Assembly: GCA_023846275.1 (NCBI GenBank)
Contig: JAIUJO010000084.1
Coordinates: forward strand, 1,287,487-1,351,486
Length of the DNA: 64,000 nt
Direction of reading: 5' to 3'
Origin: Vanilla planifolia
Taxonomy: Eukaryota; Streptophyta; Magnoliopsida; Asparagales; Orchidaceae
Positions 51,829 to 63,226 of the stretch are shown one piece after another. The notes beneath the pieces were generated by a model. The model was not told the DNA's origin and made no database searches. It saw nothing but the letters and a program-made list of their open reading frames with translations. The position numbers were made by a program, and so were the translations under genes. Numbering within the stretch: position 1 is the first letter of the stretch; every line of letters begins with the position of its first letter.

Positions 51829-54800
51829 CCATTCTGTGATTTATTTAAAAAATATGTTTTCTAACCTTAAATCACACTTTATGTGACATTTACATCACTA
51901 TGATTTTATCAGATTCTATTGGTTTAATTTATCTCATTTTTTATTTATTATATTTTTACTTAATGCTGACATAATAATTTACTATTTATTTAGCTTTATT
52001 TACTTCTATATTTCATGGTAATTCCAAATGATAATTAATTGAGAATTAATAATTTATTATTTCTTTTTATTTACTTTTAATATTATTTTATATTTATTAA
52101 ATATTTAATTTGACTCACACCCACTTTGATGATAATTAATGTTGCACTCAATCTTCTTTGTATTTTAAATTAATATTTTTTGTATAATTTAACTAAATTT
52201 TTTGAAGTAAATTTGTTATATTACTATGTAGGTATTAATTTCTGTAATGAAGTTGTTACATCGCATTCATTTCGTTATATTACATTACTTTAATTTATAT
52301 CATTCTTTTAATGCATATATGTTTTTGAATTAAAACAATAATATATGAAAATTTGTGCTTATTTATTTTGGTAAATCAAAAGAATTCAATGGGAGATCCA
52401 ATCTAGGTGAAACAATTTTTTCTAGACTACTCTCAAAGATCTCTATCCTATTCAATATATTTTTATATTTTTTTAGATATTTGTACTTTTAAGAATTTCT
52501 ACACATTCATGAGATTTTTTATTTCCAACATATTTAATAAATGTAAATGTTATGTTTGATCTCCTAAGTATCTTTGAAGTTAACTTTGTTACAACACTTA
52601 TATTAGTTTTTCAAATTTGTCACTTTGATTGCATAATATCAGAATGTAACTGTACTTATGCTTTCGTATGACTCTTTGCATCTCCTTAATTTTGTTATAT
52701 TGTACTTTTTTAATTTATATTATTTATACTTTAATATCGATAATTTCATATTAATAAAATAATAATTTATTATTATTTATGCTTTATTATTTTTGAAACT
52801 CACAAAAATTTTAAACCATGGTATGATTGAGATAAAAAACTATTATTGGACTACTCCTAATAAGTTTATCAAATTAAATATTCATATTTATATTATTAAA
52901 TATTTTTTTAAAAAAAAATTGGCACAAATGACATGATATTTTAATCTCTAATTTTTTTAATAATAAAGGTCATTTCACTCAAACTATTTGTTTCTTGAGT
53001 GGAACTTTCCTAAACATTTTATCTCAATTCTTAAAATTTTTCCCTTTTATTTGGTTTTATTGTTATGAAACTCTACATATTCTATCACATGACCTTTACA
53101 TCACCTTGACTTTATTACATTACATTTTCTAAATTTATCCTATATTAACTTTAATATAAATTTAATTAATATTAAAATAATAATTAATTTTTTTAATTCT
53201 TAGTATATTTTGTAAATCACATTAATTCCAATCAAGAGTTTATGATGAATAAACAAACATCATGAGACACGTCCTAGTGAGCTATATCATTTAAATATTC
53301 ATTATAATAATTTTAAATATTTTATCTTTTATGGTTTTAGAATACCTCATGAGATATTTTTATTTATATCTGAGTTAATGATCCATAATTTCACACTCAA
53401 TCTCCTTAGGATACTTGAACAGTATTCTAGTATAAATTATCTTAATTCTTCAATTATTTATCTTTTATTTGGTTAAAATACTATATTGCTTTAAATCTGT
53501 TCTTGTGTAGCTATTGCATCATTTTGACTTCATTACTTGTTACATCATTTTATCACATTTTAGCTTCAACATATATTTGCTGTACAAATAAAATAATTAT
53601 TTAAATTATTTTTATTTCTTTTGTTAGTTCACTACAATTCAAAATGTGGTTTAATTGAGAAAAATGTTTATTGGACTCATCTTCATGAGCTTTATCTAAT
53701 TAAATATTTTTGTTTATTTATTTTAATTTTCTAGGTTTTTTAATGCTTTATAGGGAATTTTGTTTCATGTATGTTTTAATAATTGAGAATTTTATACAAG
53801 ATCTCCTTTGTACCTTAAAATTCATGTTTACTACAAAATTTACCTTATTTCTCCAATATTTTTTGTTAGAGTTTGTTCTATTACTATGTATCGCTAAATC
53901 CTCCATCATGTGCCCTTCATATGTCTTGCATTTAGTTTTATTAAATTTCTCCAATTTATCCCATTTTATCTTTTACATATATTTATTGAATTTAAAAATA
54001 ATAACTTTTTGTTATTCATTATTATTAATTTTTTAAAATTCTTACTAATTCTAATCGTGATCTTATGGAGAAGAAAGAAATGTCTGTTGATTTCTCTTAG
54101 CTAGCTCTCTTAATGAAAATTTATTTTTATGTTTGGAAAAATTTCTTATTTAGGTCTTTAGCTACTTTATAAGATATTTTGATTAATACTTGATTTGATG
54201 ATCGATAATGTCATGTTCAATCTCCTTAGTATCTTGGATTATAACTTTCTCATATAATTTATCTTATTTCTCTAAATGTTTAGCTTTGATTTGGTTAAAT
54301 TATAACAAAACAAGAATTTTCTTCTTTGATGGCCCTTATATCATTTTGATTTAATTTTATAACATTACATCAATTTATCTCAATTTAACTGTACTATATT
54401 TTTACATAATATTTAAAATATTTGTTACTACTTGTTCTTGTTTACTTTCAAAATTTGAAGTAATTCCAATTGAGATCTGATCAAGACGAAATAACTATCA
54501 TTGCTCTCTACCCAATTAAATATTAATTTTTTTATTTTAAAATATTTTTGTATTATTCTTAGTAGTTTTATGAGTTATGTTAATTTATACCATTATTTAT
54601 GTTCAAGTATGTTACATCGAATCTCCTCAGTATCTTGGTATGCGGCTTTTCTATACAATTTATCTAATTTTCTTTAACCTTTTCGCATTGGTTTAGTTCT
54701 AATACATTGTAACTAAATCAAATATCATGTGCCTTTTACATGGCCTTGATGTTGTTAAATCACAAAGCTTCATTTTTCTTATTTAACATTAAAATAAAAA

Positions 54801-56829
54801 TTCAATTTTAATTATTCTTCTTTACTTTGCCATTCAATGTATTTCAACATGAGGTTCAATCAAAACCAAACAAACATCATTAGACAAGTCTCAACAACAT
54901 CTATAAAAAAAATACAACATTTATGTTCATAAATATTGTATTTTTTATGGACTAGGCATTTTTTTAGTGTTGTTTTTATTCATACTCTATTTGACCATTA
55001 AGGATGTTTTGCATAATCTCCTCACTATCATGGAAAGTAGATTTTTCTTACAAATTTTCTGGCTTTTTAAAATATTGTTCTTTGATTTTTTTAAATTAAA
55101 ATTTTCCTGTAAATCTCCTCACATGTCATGTTTAAAGGTTTTAATTTATTTATTCACATTGCGTAAAATTAACTTCATTTTTTCTTTAACATATATTTAA
55201 TTATTAATAAAAAAATTATTTATTATTATTTGATTTTACTTTCTTTGGTACTTCTTTATAACACTAAAAAAAATTTATTATTCATGCCCATTTATTTTTA
55301 GAGTTTTTTCCTAAAATTTTTCGATGTGTTCGAGTCATTTTTTTTAATGCTATGTTTGATGGTTGGTGATTTCACCCACGAACTCCTACATAAGTTGAAA
55401 TAAGACTTTTGGTGCAATTTATCTCATTCCTTCTAATTTTTTTTTCTAAAAATTTGCTAATGTTTCGATGTTATTTTTAATCTATACTCGTGTTGCTTTC
55501 ACATTACTTTTAATTAAGGATGATATATTTCTTTAATTTATCTTATATTGACTATAATTTTTATTTACTTAATAAAAGACATTTTATTATTATTTATAAT
55601 TTTTTATTTTTGGAATTCGTAGTAACACCATACAAGGTCTTATTGTGATGAAACCAATGTTGTTCTACTTCTCTTGAGGGTCTCTATATAATTAAGTATG
55701 AAATTTTGTAATTTTATAAATTTCATTTTGTAGTGTATGAGAACATTTTAAGTGATAATTAGTTTTGTGCTTAATTTGATGCAAAAGAATGATACACTTA
55801 ATTTCTTTAATATCATAGAATGTGGCATTTTTTAGGAAAATTTGTCTCATTTCTTGTAGTTTATGCTTATCTTTGGTTATAATATTACGTATCTATAAAT
55901 CTCTTCTCCTTTTTTTTACATCACTCTATTTTTGCAATATTATATTTCTTCAATTTATTTTTTTAGACTTTAATTGATATTTAATATATATTACAATAAT
56001 AATTTTTTATTATTATTACTTATTTAATTTTGTAACATGAGGTATCTCAAATTAAGATCCAATTGAGGCAAAAGAATCTCATTGAATTCATCCAAAACAT
56101 GCATTAACTAACTAAACATTCATTTTCTTATTTCCTAAATAATTTATTTTATAAGATTTTAATATTTTTGAAGCGACATTACTATACATAATTAATATTA
56201 TGACTAAACGTGTTCCACAATCTCCATATTATCTAGGCATTCGACTTTAACACACAATTTTCTCAATTCCAAATTTTTTACTTTGATTTTGTTATTTTTT
56301 AAACAATTTTAAATCTCCTTTTCTTCGATTATTCTAAGTAATCCAAAAAAAATGTTCATTAGAGAAGAAGTAAAAGTCTTTAAACTCTGGCCAATGAGCT
56401 CTATCTAATTAGATATTAATTTTTTTATATTTTAAATATTTTTTTTGGAATTTAGTCACAGTTAAGTAGACATTTTGATTTCTACCTAATTTCATGATCG
56501 AGAATGTTACACTTGGTTTAATTTGTATCATTAAACGATGTATTCTTGCACAATTTTCTAATTTATCCAAATGATTTCCTTTGATTTTGTTATATTATAA
56601 TGTAACTTTTAATCTCCCCTCATATATCATGATTTCTTTTAATTTTTTAGATTACATTGCTTCAATTTATTATATTTTATCTTTAATATATCTTTTCTTA
56701 ATATTAAAAATAATAATTTATTATTATTTAAGCTTATTAAATTTTATAATTCATAGTAATTTTAAATGTTGTTTTATGGAGATGAGATAAATGTCATTTG
56801 GCTATCCATAATGAGGTCTATCTAACTGA

Positions 56830-57592
56830 TGCATTAGTGATTGTTCAAATCACGACCTTGCATATGAATTTATACAGAGCATGTGACACTGATGTATTGA
56901 TGTAATGGTATTGTATGTAATTATATGAGAAATTATATTTGAAATTAGATATATTCTTTTTAATATTTATAAAGAGTAAATTTAAATTATTTAACATGAT
57001 TTATTATGTAAGCATGACATTAAAGTGCTAATGCTAAAAGATACATCAAATACAACACTATGAAAAATGATGATAATACCAAATTAAGGGAATTGTTGTC
57101 ATGAGGTGGCTATTGGCTTGTATGCTCAAGGTTGCCATTGCAACCATGAGGTAGCTAGTATCTAGAGGGTAATATAATTATAATTTGTTGCATAGATATA
57201 ACAATGAAACATATGAAAATATTGAGCATGATTGCGAGTGAAAACAAAAAATGATAAATCAATAAAAGATCTTTTTATTATAGGTAAACTTAAAATGAGG
57301 AAACCAACTTACTAACCTGATAGAGAAAGATAGTAGTGGCATTGGTCATCGTAAGGTTTATGTAATGAAGTAGGAATAAGTGTCGATAAAAAAGTTAAAA
57401 ATTAAGAAAAATAAATTTAAATTATAAAAACTACATGTGCAAATTATTTTTTTTAAATATTATAACATATTATTCTTGTGATACCATATCATAATTCTTT
57501 TTATATTTTAATATGAATTAATCTCTATTTACTTATTTGCTATGGTTGTTGTCATGATAAACCCTATATGTGGTTAACATAAATTATTATTT
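56830..57592 (+). repeat. LTR-like direct repeat, upstream copy (3' part of 5' LTR)
   Basis: This segment is similar along its length to about 62,540-63,226. Shared landmarks in order are GTGA(C/T)ACTGATGTA(T/C)TGATGTA, (A/G)TGCTAATG, TGAG(G/A)TGGC, AAATCA(A/G)TAAAAG followed by TTTTTATTA, GAGAAAG(A)TAG followed by TGGTCATC or TGGCCATC, and a closing CC(T/C)..(A/T)TATGTGGTTA block. By eye about 60-70 percent of bases match, which implies great age. It joins satellite block 4 directly on its left. I could not identify a convincing primer-binding site after it. Confidence 0.7.
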
Positions 57593-58555
57593 ATTCAAAT
57601 ATTTTTTATAAGCTAGCGATGGTTGGCATAATGTTTCTTCAACACTAACATTTTACGTATATCGGAGCCCAACAAAAGAGCTCTATGCATAAGAGCAACC
57701 TATATGAAAAATTAAAATTTCAATGGTTTATCTTACAAGAGTTAAGCTAAATGACTTGTTAATCATGTCATAAATTGAGTATTATATGTGAATGTGGAAA
57801 CTAGTTGTAATATTATAGTCAAACGATGAAAACTATGTCGAGTAATTATTGTGATTGCTTTAATTATTTATAGTTATTGGATTCCATTCTTTGTTTTTAA
57901 TAATTATGAATATAGACCTTATTTTTGTGATGTTATCGTTATAAATATTCTATTAATTTATTTGTAAATAAAAAATTGGCAATATCTAGTGGTGGTTAAT
58001 CTAATTGAATTCTAAAATTTGAAAAAGTATTTATTAAATATTTAGCGAAAATAAAGTATGCCACATTTGAGGTATTGGAGGATTACTTAACTAAAACCAA
58101 TTTAAGTTGAGTGTAAACAAGAAAATAAAAGGTTTCCAAAATCATGGTATCAAAATATGAATTAAATATACAAATAAATCTTTTTTCGTCATGAAACAAA
58201 TAGGGTCATCACATTTGTTGTATTAGAGTGGTTGAGGCCCTAGGGACAAACTTTTTAATGATGTGTTGCTCGAAATGTAGATCTAATTTTTACATTGAAG
58301 TTTGATCTAATTCAAGAAAAAAAATGCAAATGAGTTAGAGTTGTAATATACTATAGCTCTACTCGACCATAATGACCAAAACTCTAAATGGAGTTTTGTT
58401 GTACATTATCCTTTGTATGCTGAAGGAGGGCAATGAAATCAATAGTTGAGCAGTTGAACGACAATCGTCATAGAATGTATAACAACAAGATAATCAATGT
58501 CATCACCCAAAAGAGGCATTTACATCACTCAATGTTATTACATGTACTCTTATGT
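57593..58555 (+). other. Expected leader and gag interval, not recognisable
   Basis: This lies between the upstream LTR-like repeat and the protease region, where a Ty3/gypsy element carries its leader and gag. I see no gag domain or zinc knuckle. It is shorter than an intact gag region would be, so part is probably lost. Confidence 0.4.
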
Positions 58556-61279
58556 TATAGGATATACTATATTGGCTTTATTTGATCATGGTTCATCACA
58601 ACGTTTTATATCAAATGATCTGATTACATGACTTCTAGTTGAAATATACATATCAAAAACTCCTCTTGCAATCAAACTACTTCAATTATTTGTAAAGATG
58701 ATTGATGAAAGTTTAAAGATATATATTGATTATAGTGAATTAAATAAAATTATAATTAATATGAAATATCCTCTACCTAGAATAGATGAATTGTTTAATC
58801 AATTGGAAGGAGTTAAACTTGTTTAAAAGATTTTGGCCTAATATGTAGCTAACATTAATAAAAACAAGAAAAGAAGACTTTCTAAAAAAAAACTTTAGAA
58901 CTAAGTATAACCATTTTGAAGTTCTCATGTTGCTTTTTGATTTATCAAATACTTTGATAGCATTTATGAATTTGATGAATAAAATGTTTAAGAAATGGGT
59001 TGTTCATTTCATTACTATTTTTTGTTGATGATGTCTTCATCAACTCTATAAATGAAGCAAAACACAAAAGGCAATACAATCTTGTCTTACAGAGGATACA
59101 AGATCACTAACTGTATCTAACATTTCAAGAATATAACTTTGATTATCTAGTGCAACTTTCTTAGTGCATGTAGTAATGTAAAAAACAATCTCTATAGATT
59201 TTTAAAAAGCAAGATCTATTACTAATGACCAAGACTTAGAAACATAATACAATCATGAAGCTTCCTACATTTGGCTAAATATTATAAAAATCTGGAAAAC
59301 AATTTTATTAAATTTTAGTATCACTAAGAAGTTAACATAGAAGATAATTATTTCTGAATAAAATTAAGACTATAAAAAAAGTTTACAAACTTTAATAGAG
59401 AAATTGGTTATAAAATGTATCTTAGCATTTCCTAAGAGAGAAACTAAATTTTCATTAGATATTGATGCATCTATGCTAGGATTTGGGTGAGTATTGATGC
59501 AGAATGATAAGCATCTTGTGTTTACTATAACTATATGTCTTAAAGATTCAAACGCACAATATTTACGATATAAAAAGTTTTCTATTTATTTATTACCAAC
59601 ATTTGAATACATTTCCACACAAAAAAGAGTAACATTTTTTACCCTAAAATTTGTTGAAACTACTTAGGGATTATGATATAAAGATTGTTTATCATACAAG
59701 TTAAGCTAATGTTGTAGCATATGCATTGAGCTTCAGGGCTTGTCTTCATAGCATGATATCAAGCTTCAAAATAGCATATAGAATTGTTAAAATCAATCAA
59801 CTGGAATTAAACGTAAGATGAGCAACTATTAGAAGAAATTTTTCTAAATAAAATATTGTCAAATGGTAGTTGTAATCTTTAAAAGTTACTTGAAATATAA
59901 ATGAAGGCATCTAACGAATCAAGTCCAAAATTTTTTAAAGAAAGGAAACGAATTTTAATTTAAATAAAAGAGTTTAATTTTATAATAATAGAACATATAT
60001 TCCTAAATAGGTACAACGAAATAAATATTATTGAAAGATGCTAATTGTATGTGTAATGCATCAAAAAATCATAAAAAGTGTGACAGTACACAAATCAGAG
60101 ATGGTATGAACAAAGATATCTATGATGATGTAAGTCGATGATATGTTAATATGTGAAAGAGGAGCAACATAGATCAATTGGATTGTTGTAACCTCTTCCT
60201 ATTCTAATATGGAAATAAGAAGAAATTGTAATCGCTTTTATAGTTGGGTTTCCAAAACTCGTTCATGTATATAATGCTGTATGATTAATTATTGCTAGAT
60301 TAATAAAAGTCAGACAATTTTTTACCCACTAAACCTATTTATTCAGCTAAAAGAAAAGCACAAATTCATGTATAATAAATTATGAGATTATCTGGAGTAT
60401 CGAGGGAATTATATTAACCAAGATTCTAAATAAATCTCATTTTTTAAAAAAATGTACATGAGTCATTTAGACTTAATTAAGATTTACCATAGTATTTCAA
60501 CCTCAAAGAGGTGGATAGACTAAAAGAACTATAAAGACTTTGGATGGTATGTTTAAACTAAGTGTATTAGATTTTTGTGAAAGCTAAGATACTCATCTGG
60601 CATTGATTGAATTTATTTATAGTGATATTTATTAATAAAACATAGGAAGGAATCATATGAGGCATTATATAATAAGAAATGATTGTATTAGAATGAAGTA
60701 GATGACAAGCTCAATTGGGGCAAAACTAATAGATGAAGCAACTCAGAGTATTCAAATGAATGATTAAAAAATTGAGAGAATAAGATAATTAAATGAAGTA
60801 CTTTGACATAAAACATAGATGATATAGTTCTAGCAAGGAGACATGCAGACTTAAATGTTTGTCTAATGAAGGGTGTAACCTGATTTGGTAAAACAAAGAA
60901 GCTCAAGCCAATGTACATTGAACCTTTTTAGATATTGGAAAGAGTTGAAGAGGCTTTATACAAAGTAGCACTACCTGTAGCATTAGTAGATATGAATAAT
61001 ATATTTCATTATTCAAATATATGGAAATGTAATTTTGATCCATCTCATAAAGTGCAATATGATCAAAACATTATAGAAGTGCAACAAAATCTTAGTTATG
61101 AAGAGAAACATATAAGAATCTTAGTAAAAGAGATTAAGCAATTTAGAATGAAAGAAATTCTTATGGTTAAAGTGTATGACACAATCAAATAGAACATGAA
61201 CCTACTTAGGAACTTGAGGATGAGATGAGAATGAAGTATACTAACTCATTCTAGATCTTAATGAAAAAATTACTACAAA

Positions 61280-61505
61280 GAGAGTAGAAAACATCCCTAA
61301 TCCTCAAACTAGGTATATGCTGAACTATCTCATGATACATGCCAAAACACTAAAAAAAATTAAGTATTTAAAAATAAAAAATAAAAACAAAATTAGTTAT
61401 AGCACATTTAGATGAGATCAACAATATTTGTTATATCTTTATCAAAGCTTATTTGGAATTTATATGAGTTCTCAAATCTAACAAAAATAAATAATGTTAC
61501 ATATA
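61280..61505 (+). repeat. Lone partial satellite unit at the start of the 3' LTR
   Basis: Just after the end of the integrase tail, the sequence follows the first half of the satellite unit in the plus sense. It has AAAACATCCCTAATCCTCAAACTAGGTAT variants, then CTATCTCATGATACATGCAAAA-like sequence, TAAGTATTTAAAAAT, GATGAGATCAACAATATTTGTT, TATCAAAGCTTATTTGGAATT and AAAATAAATAAT. Within the Ty3/gypsy fossil this is where the 3' LTR should begin. Plant chromovirus LTRs often begin TGTAACA(C/T)CC, and the satellite unit start block contains exactly that. The match links the satellite to the LTR of this element. Confidence 0.7.
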
Positions 61506-62120
61506 TACATTATATATAATATAATTTGCAGTTTCTATTTTCAAAGATAGTATCTTCTTCTCCCCAACCATGCTTGATGCACATGGCGTTGTTGTTTCCT
61601 TATGCAATTAGCCCGTGTTTCATTAGAGAAACACTTTGCCAATGTTGATGGCAATGATTGTCATCATCCTTTCAAGTGAATTAAGATTTGAAGTTGATCT
61701 ACATCTTAAAAATCTCATGTAAGTAAAAATGTTACAACCCAAAAACTTTTATTTCTTTAGTATTTAAATTAGAAACCATTAAATTATTAGAAAAAAATCA
61801 TTATTTAAGATCCTAACTATAGTTAGTATTGTTTATTTGAAAGCTTAGGGAGAAACCATCAATGGCAAGGAAAAGTAGGATTTTAGAAAAGAGAAAATAA
61901 TGAAAATGAGAAAATAAAGTGATTATTTTTTTGATTAAAAAATTTTCATGCAATTCCACATTGATAACTTAAAAATTTTGAATTTTTGTAAAACTCTTAA
62001 AATTATGTTGATGAAATTACAATTGAAAAATAAAAAATGACAAAAAAAGATAGTTGAACAACTACAAAGCTATCCCAAACAATAAGAAAATTTATGAGAA
62101 ATAAACTATAACATTAATAT
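61506..62120 (+). other. Middle of the presumed 3' LTR
   Basis: AT-rich sequence with no gene. It has no counterpart in front of the upstream LTR-like repeat, where the satellite array lies instead. A TGTTACAACCC stretch at about 61,731 looks like another LTR-type start, so an independent solo LTR piece here is possible. Confidence 0.4.
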
Positions 62121-62124
62121 ATAT

Positions 62125-62560
62125 ATATATCATGTAGTGTTAATTTTTAAAATTAAGATTTTGCATATATGGCAAGCACACTAACATAAATATTATATAC
62201 CTATGTTTGATGAGGTGCTGATTTTTTAAATTAAGACTTTCATGTGAACTATGATCTCTAGCATAAAAATTATATTTGTAAATCTCATGTAGTGCTTATT
62301 ATTGAAATTAAGATCGTTCAAGTGAAGTGGACACTCTAATATAAATATTATACATATATGTCTAATATTTTGTTGATTGATGAAATTAAGACCTTGTATA
62401 TGAATTATGTATAGAATATGTGACATTAATTAAATGTAGTACAAGTTTATGTAAATAAATGGGAATTTATATTGTAATTAGATGTAGGAACTCTAACATA
62501 AATAGTATATGCATATGTATAATGTATGGTTATCTTTTGAATTTAAGACAATGCATGTAA
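62125..62560 (+). repeat. Diverged ~77-bp tandem subrepeats in the presumed 3' LTR
   Basis: Four to five units of about 75-80 bp recur. Each has a TTTTTAAAATTAAGA-type block, then (A/C)TCTAA(C/T)ATAAAT and (A/T)TTATA(C/T).(C/A)TATG. Starts are near 62,130, 62,205, 62,285, 62,360 and 62,515, with one unit lengthened by inserted sequence. One unit's landmark, GACCTTG(C/T)ATATGAATT, is also present at about 56,850 at the start of the upstream LTR-like repeat. This supports the pairing of the two ends. Confidence 0.65.
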
Positions 62561-63226
62561 ATTTTAATAGAACAAGTGATACTGATGTACTGATGTAGTA
62601 CTATAATATACAAAAACATTAGAAATTATAATTGTAGGTAGATGTATGTCATTTAATATTGATAACGTGCAAATGTGAAATTTTTTGGCATGATTAACTT
62701 TGTAAGGATGACATTGATATGCTAATGTAAATGCATGCAAATGAAAAAATATATAAACTAAGAACTGTACATGTGAAAGTATATTAAGGTAGTTTTCATC
62801 GTGAGATGGCCAGTTGCTAGTTGATTGCATCATTGTAATTTGCTACAAGGACATAGCCATTAAAAATATGAAAATTCTAAACATCATTGTTCAAGAAAAC
62901 ATGATATTTTAAATCAGTAAAAGGGGTTTTTATTAGAATTAAGTAAATAAAAAGGAGGATACTAACTTATTACACTAAGAGTGAGAAAGTAGCTACACTG
63001 GCCATCTTAAGATTTACTTAGTTATGTGCAAACACATATCTATAAATAAGACCACATTAATAACAAAAATTAAAAATATAATAAGTTTCATGCTATAGTT
63101 ATTTTTCTTCTATAGATTTTAGCATTATTTTCTTTTAATAGCAAATCATAATTTTTTTACTCTTTAACATAAATCAGATTCTACATACTTATATGCTATG
63201 ATTCATTCTTATGTTAAATCCTGCAT
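62540..63226 (+). repeat. LTR-like direct repeat, downstream copy (3' end of 3' LTR)
   Basis: This is the partner of 56,830-57,592. It ends in AAATCCTGCATGTGG, after which LINE-2 RNase H coding sequence resumes at once. The end of this copy therefore marks the right boundary of the insertion into the LINE. A minus-strand open frame inside it (62,564-62,833) is chance. Confidence 0.7.

Larger units (their letters stand above)
24040..56826. repeat. ~33-kb array of a diverged ~415-bp satellite, four orientation blocks
   Basis: A unit of about 415 bp recurs throughout. Read on its plus sense it contains, in order, a start block G(A/T)GTGTAACATCCTCGATCATCAAA, an AAAATATTTA block, TAGAGCTCAT followed by AGATGAGTCCAATGA, TTTGTTTCATCTCGATC, GAATTACTA, CATAAATAATAATAAATTATTA, AATATATATTAAA, GTAATATAACCAAATCAAAG, GTAAAGGTCACATGAGAG and GAGATTTAGAGTTACATAG. 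A second AACCAAATCAAAG and GCATTCCAAGATACTAAGGAGA follow. Start blocks are seen for example at 25,305, 28,252, 28,674, 29,451, 29,859, 30,277, 32,178, 32,593, 33,418 and 33,836, mostly 400-445 bp apart. I estimate 70-75 units. Units differ by roughly 25-35 percent by eye, so the array is old. It carries no gene; open frames inside it are chance. Confidence 0.92.
47447..56826 (-). repeat. Satellite block 4, minus orientation
   Basis: About 22 units are read as reverse complement, starting in the ACTTCTCCACTCATGTGACC part of a unit and ending at AATGAGGTCTATCTAAC (about 56,824). There the sequence switches to the LTR-like repeat of the Ty3/gypsy fossil. Two TA dinucleotide runs have expanded inside units of this block. 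All open frames within it are AT-rich and taken as chance. Confidence 0.88.
56830..63226 (+). mobile_element. Broken Ty3/gypsy chromovirus fossil (Tekay/Del-like)
   Basis: This is an LTR retrotransposon fossil read on the plus strand. Recognisable parts in family order are protease (about 58,560-58,630), reverse transcriptase (about 58,660-59,080), RNase H (about 59,450-59,740), integrase (about 60,000-60,650) and the integrase C-terminal GPY-type and chromodomain-like tail (about 60,900-61,245). Clear motif pieces are YPLPRIDELF (58,766) in RT and the tail stretch at 60,935-61,192. The gag region (57,600-58,550) is not recognisable. The two end regions are a diverged direct repeat of about 700 bp, read as the 3' parts of the two LTRs. 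The element is badly broken, with well over ten breaks, and old. PR-RT-RH-INT order places it in Ty3/gypsy, and the tail points to the Tekay/Del chromoviruses. Confidence 0.85.

Noticed and set aside
53710-54104. Overlapping hydrophobic frames on both strands within the satellite
   Set aside because: AT-rich satellite DNA gives Phe/Leu/Ile-rich chance frames. They are not kept open in neighbouring units.
24040-56826. Repeat array considered as CRISPR or as an rDNA spacer
   Set aside because: The unit is ~415 bp, diverged and contiguous, without unique spacers. No rRNA sequence is next to it, and the surrounding elements are plant retrotransposons.
24040-56826. Centromeric satellite
   Set aside because: The unit is long, old and diverged, changes orientation and sits within an insertion into a LINE. 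Nothing in the sequence points to centromere function, although the neighbouring element is a chromovirus.
57585-57610. Primer-binding site after the upstream LTR-like repeat
   Set aside because: TGTGGTTAACAT has the expected TGG start, but the rest does not convincingly match a plant initiator-Met tRNA end.
60935-61192. Open frame treated as a host gene
   Set aside because: It reads as the integrase C-terminal tail of the Ty3/gypsy fossil (GPY-type segment then the chromodomain-like region), not as a separate gene.
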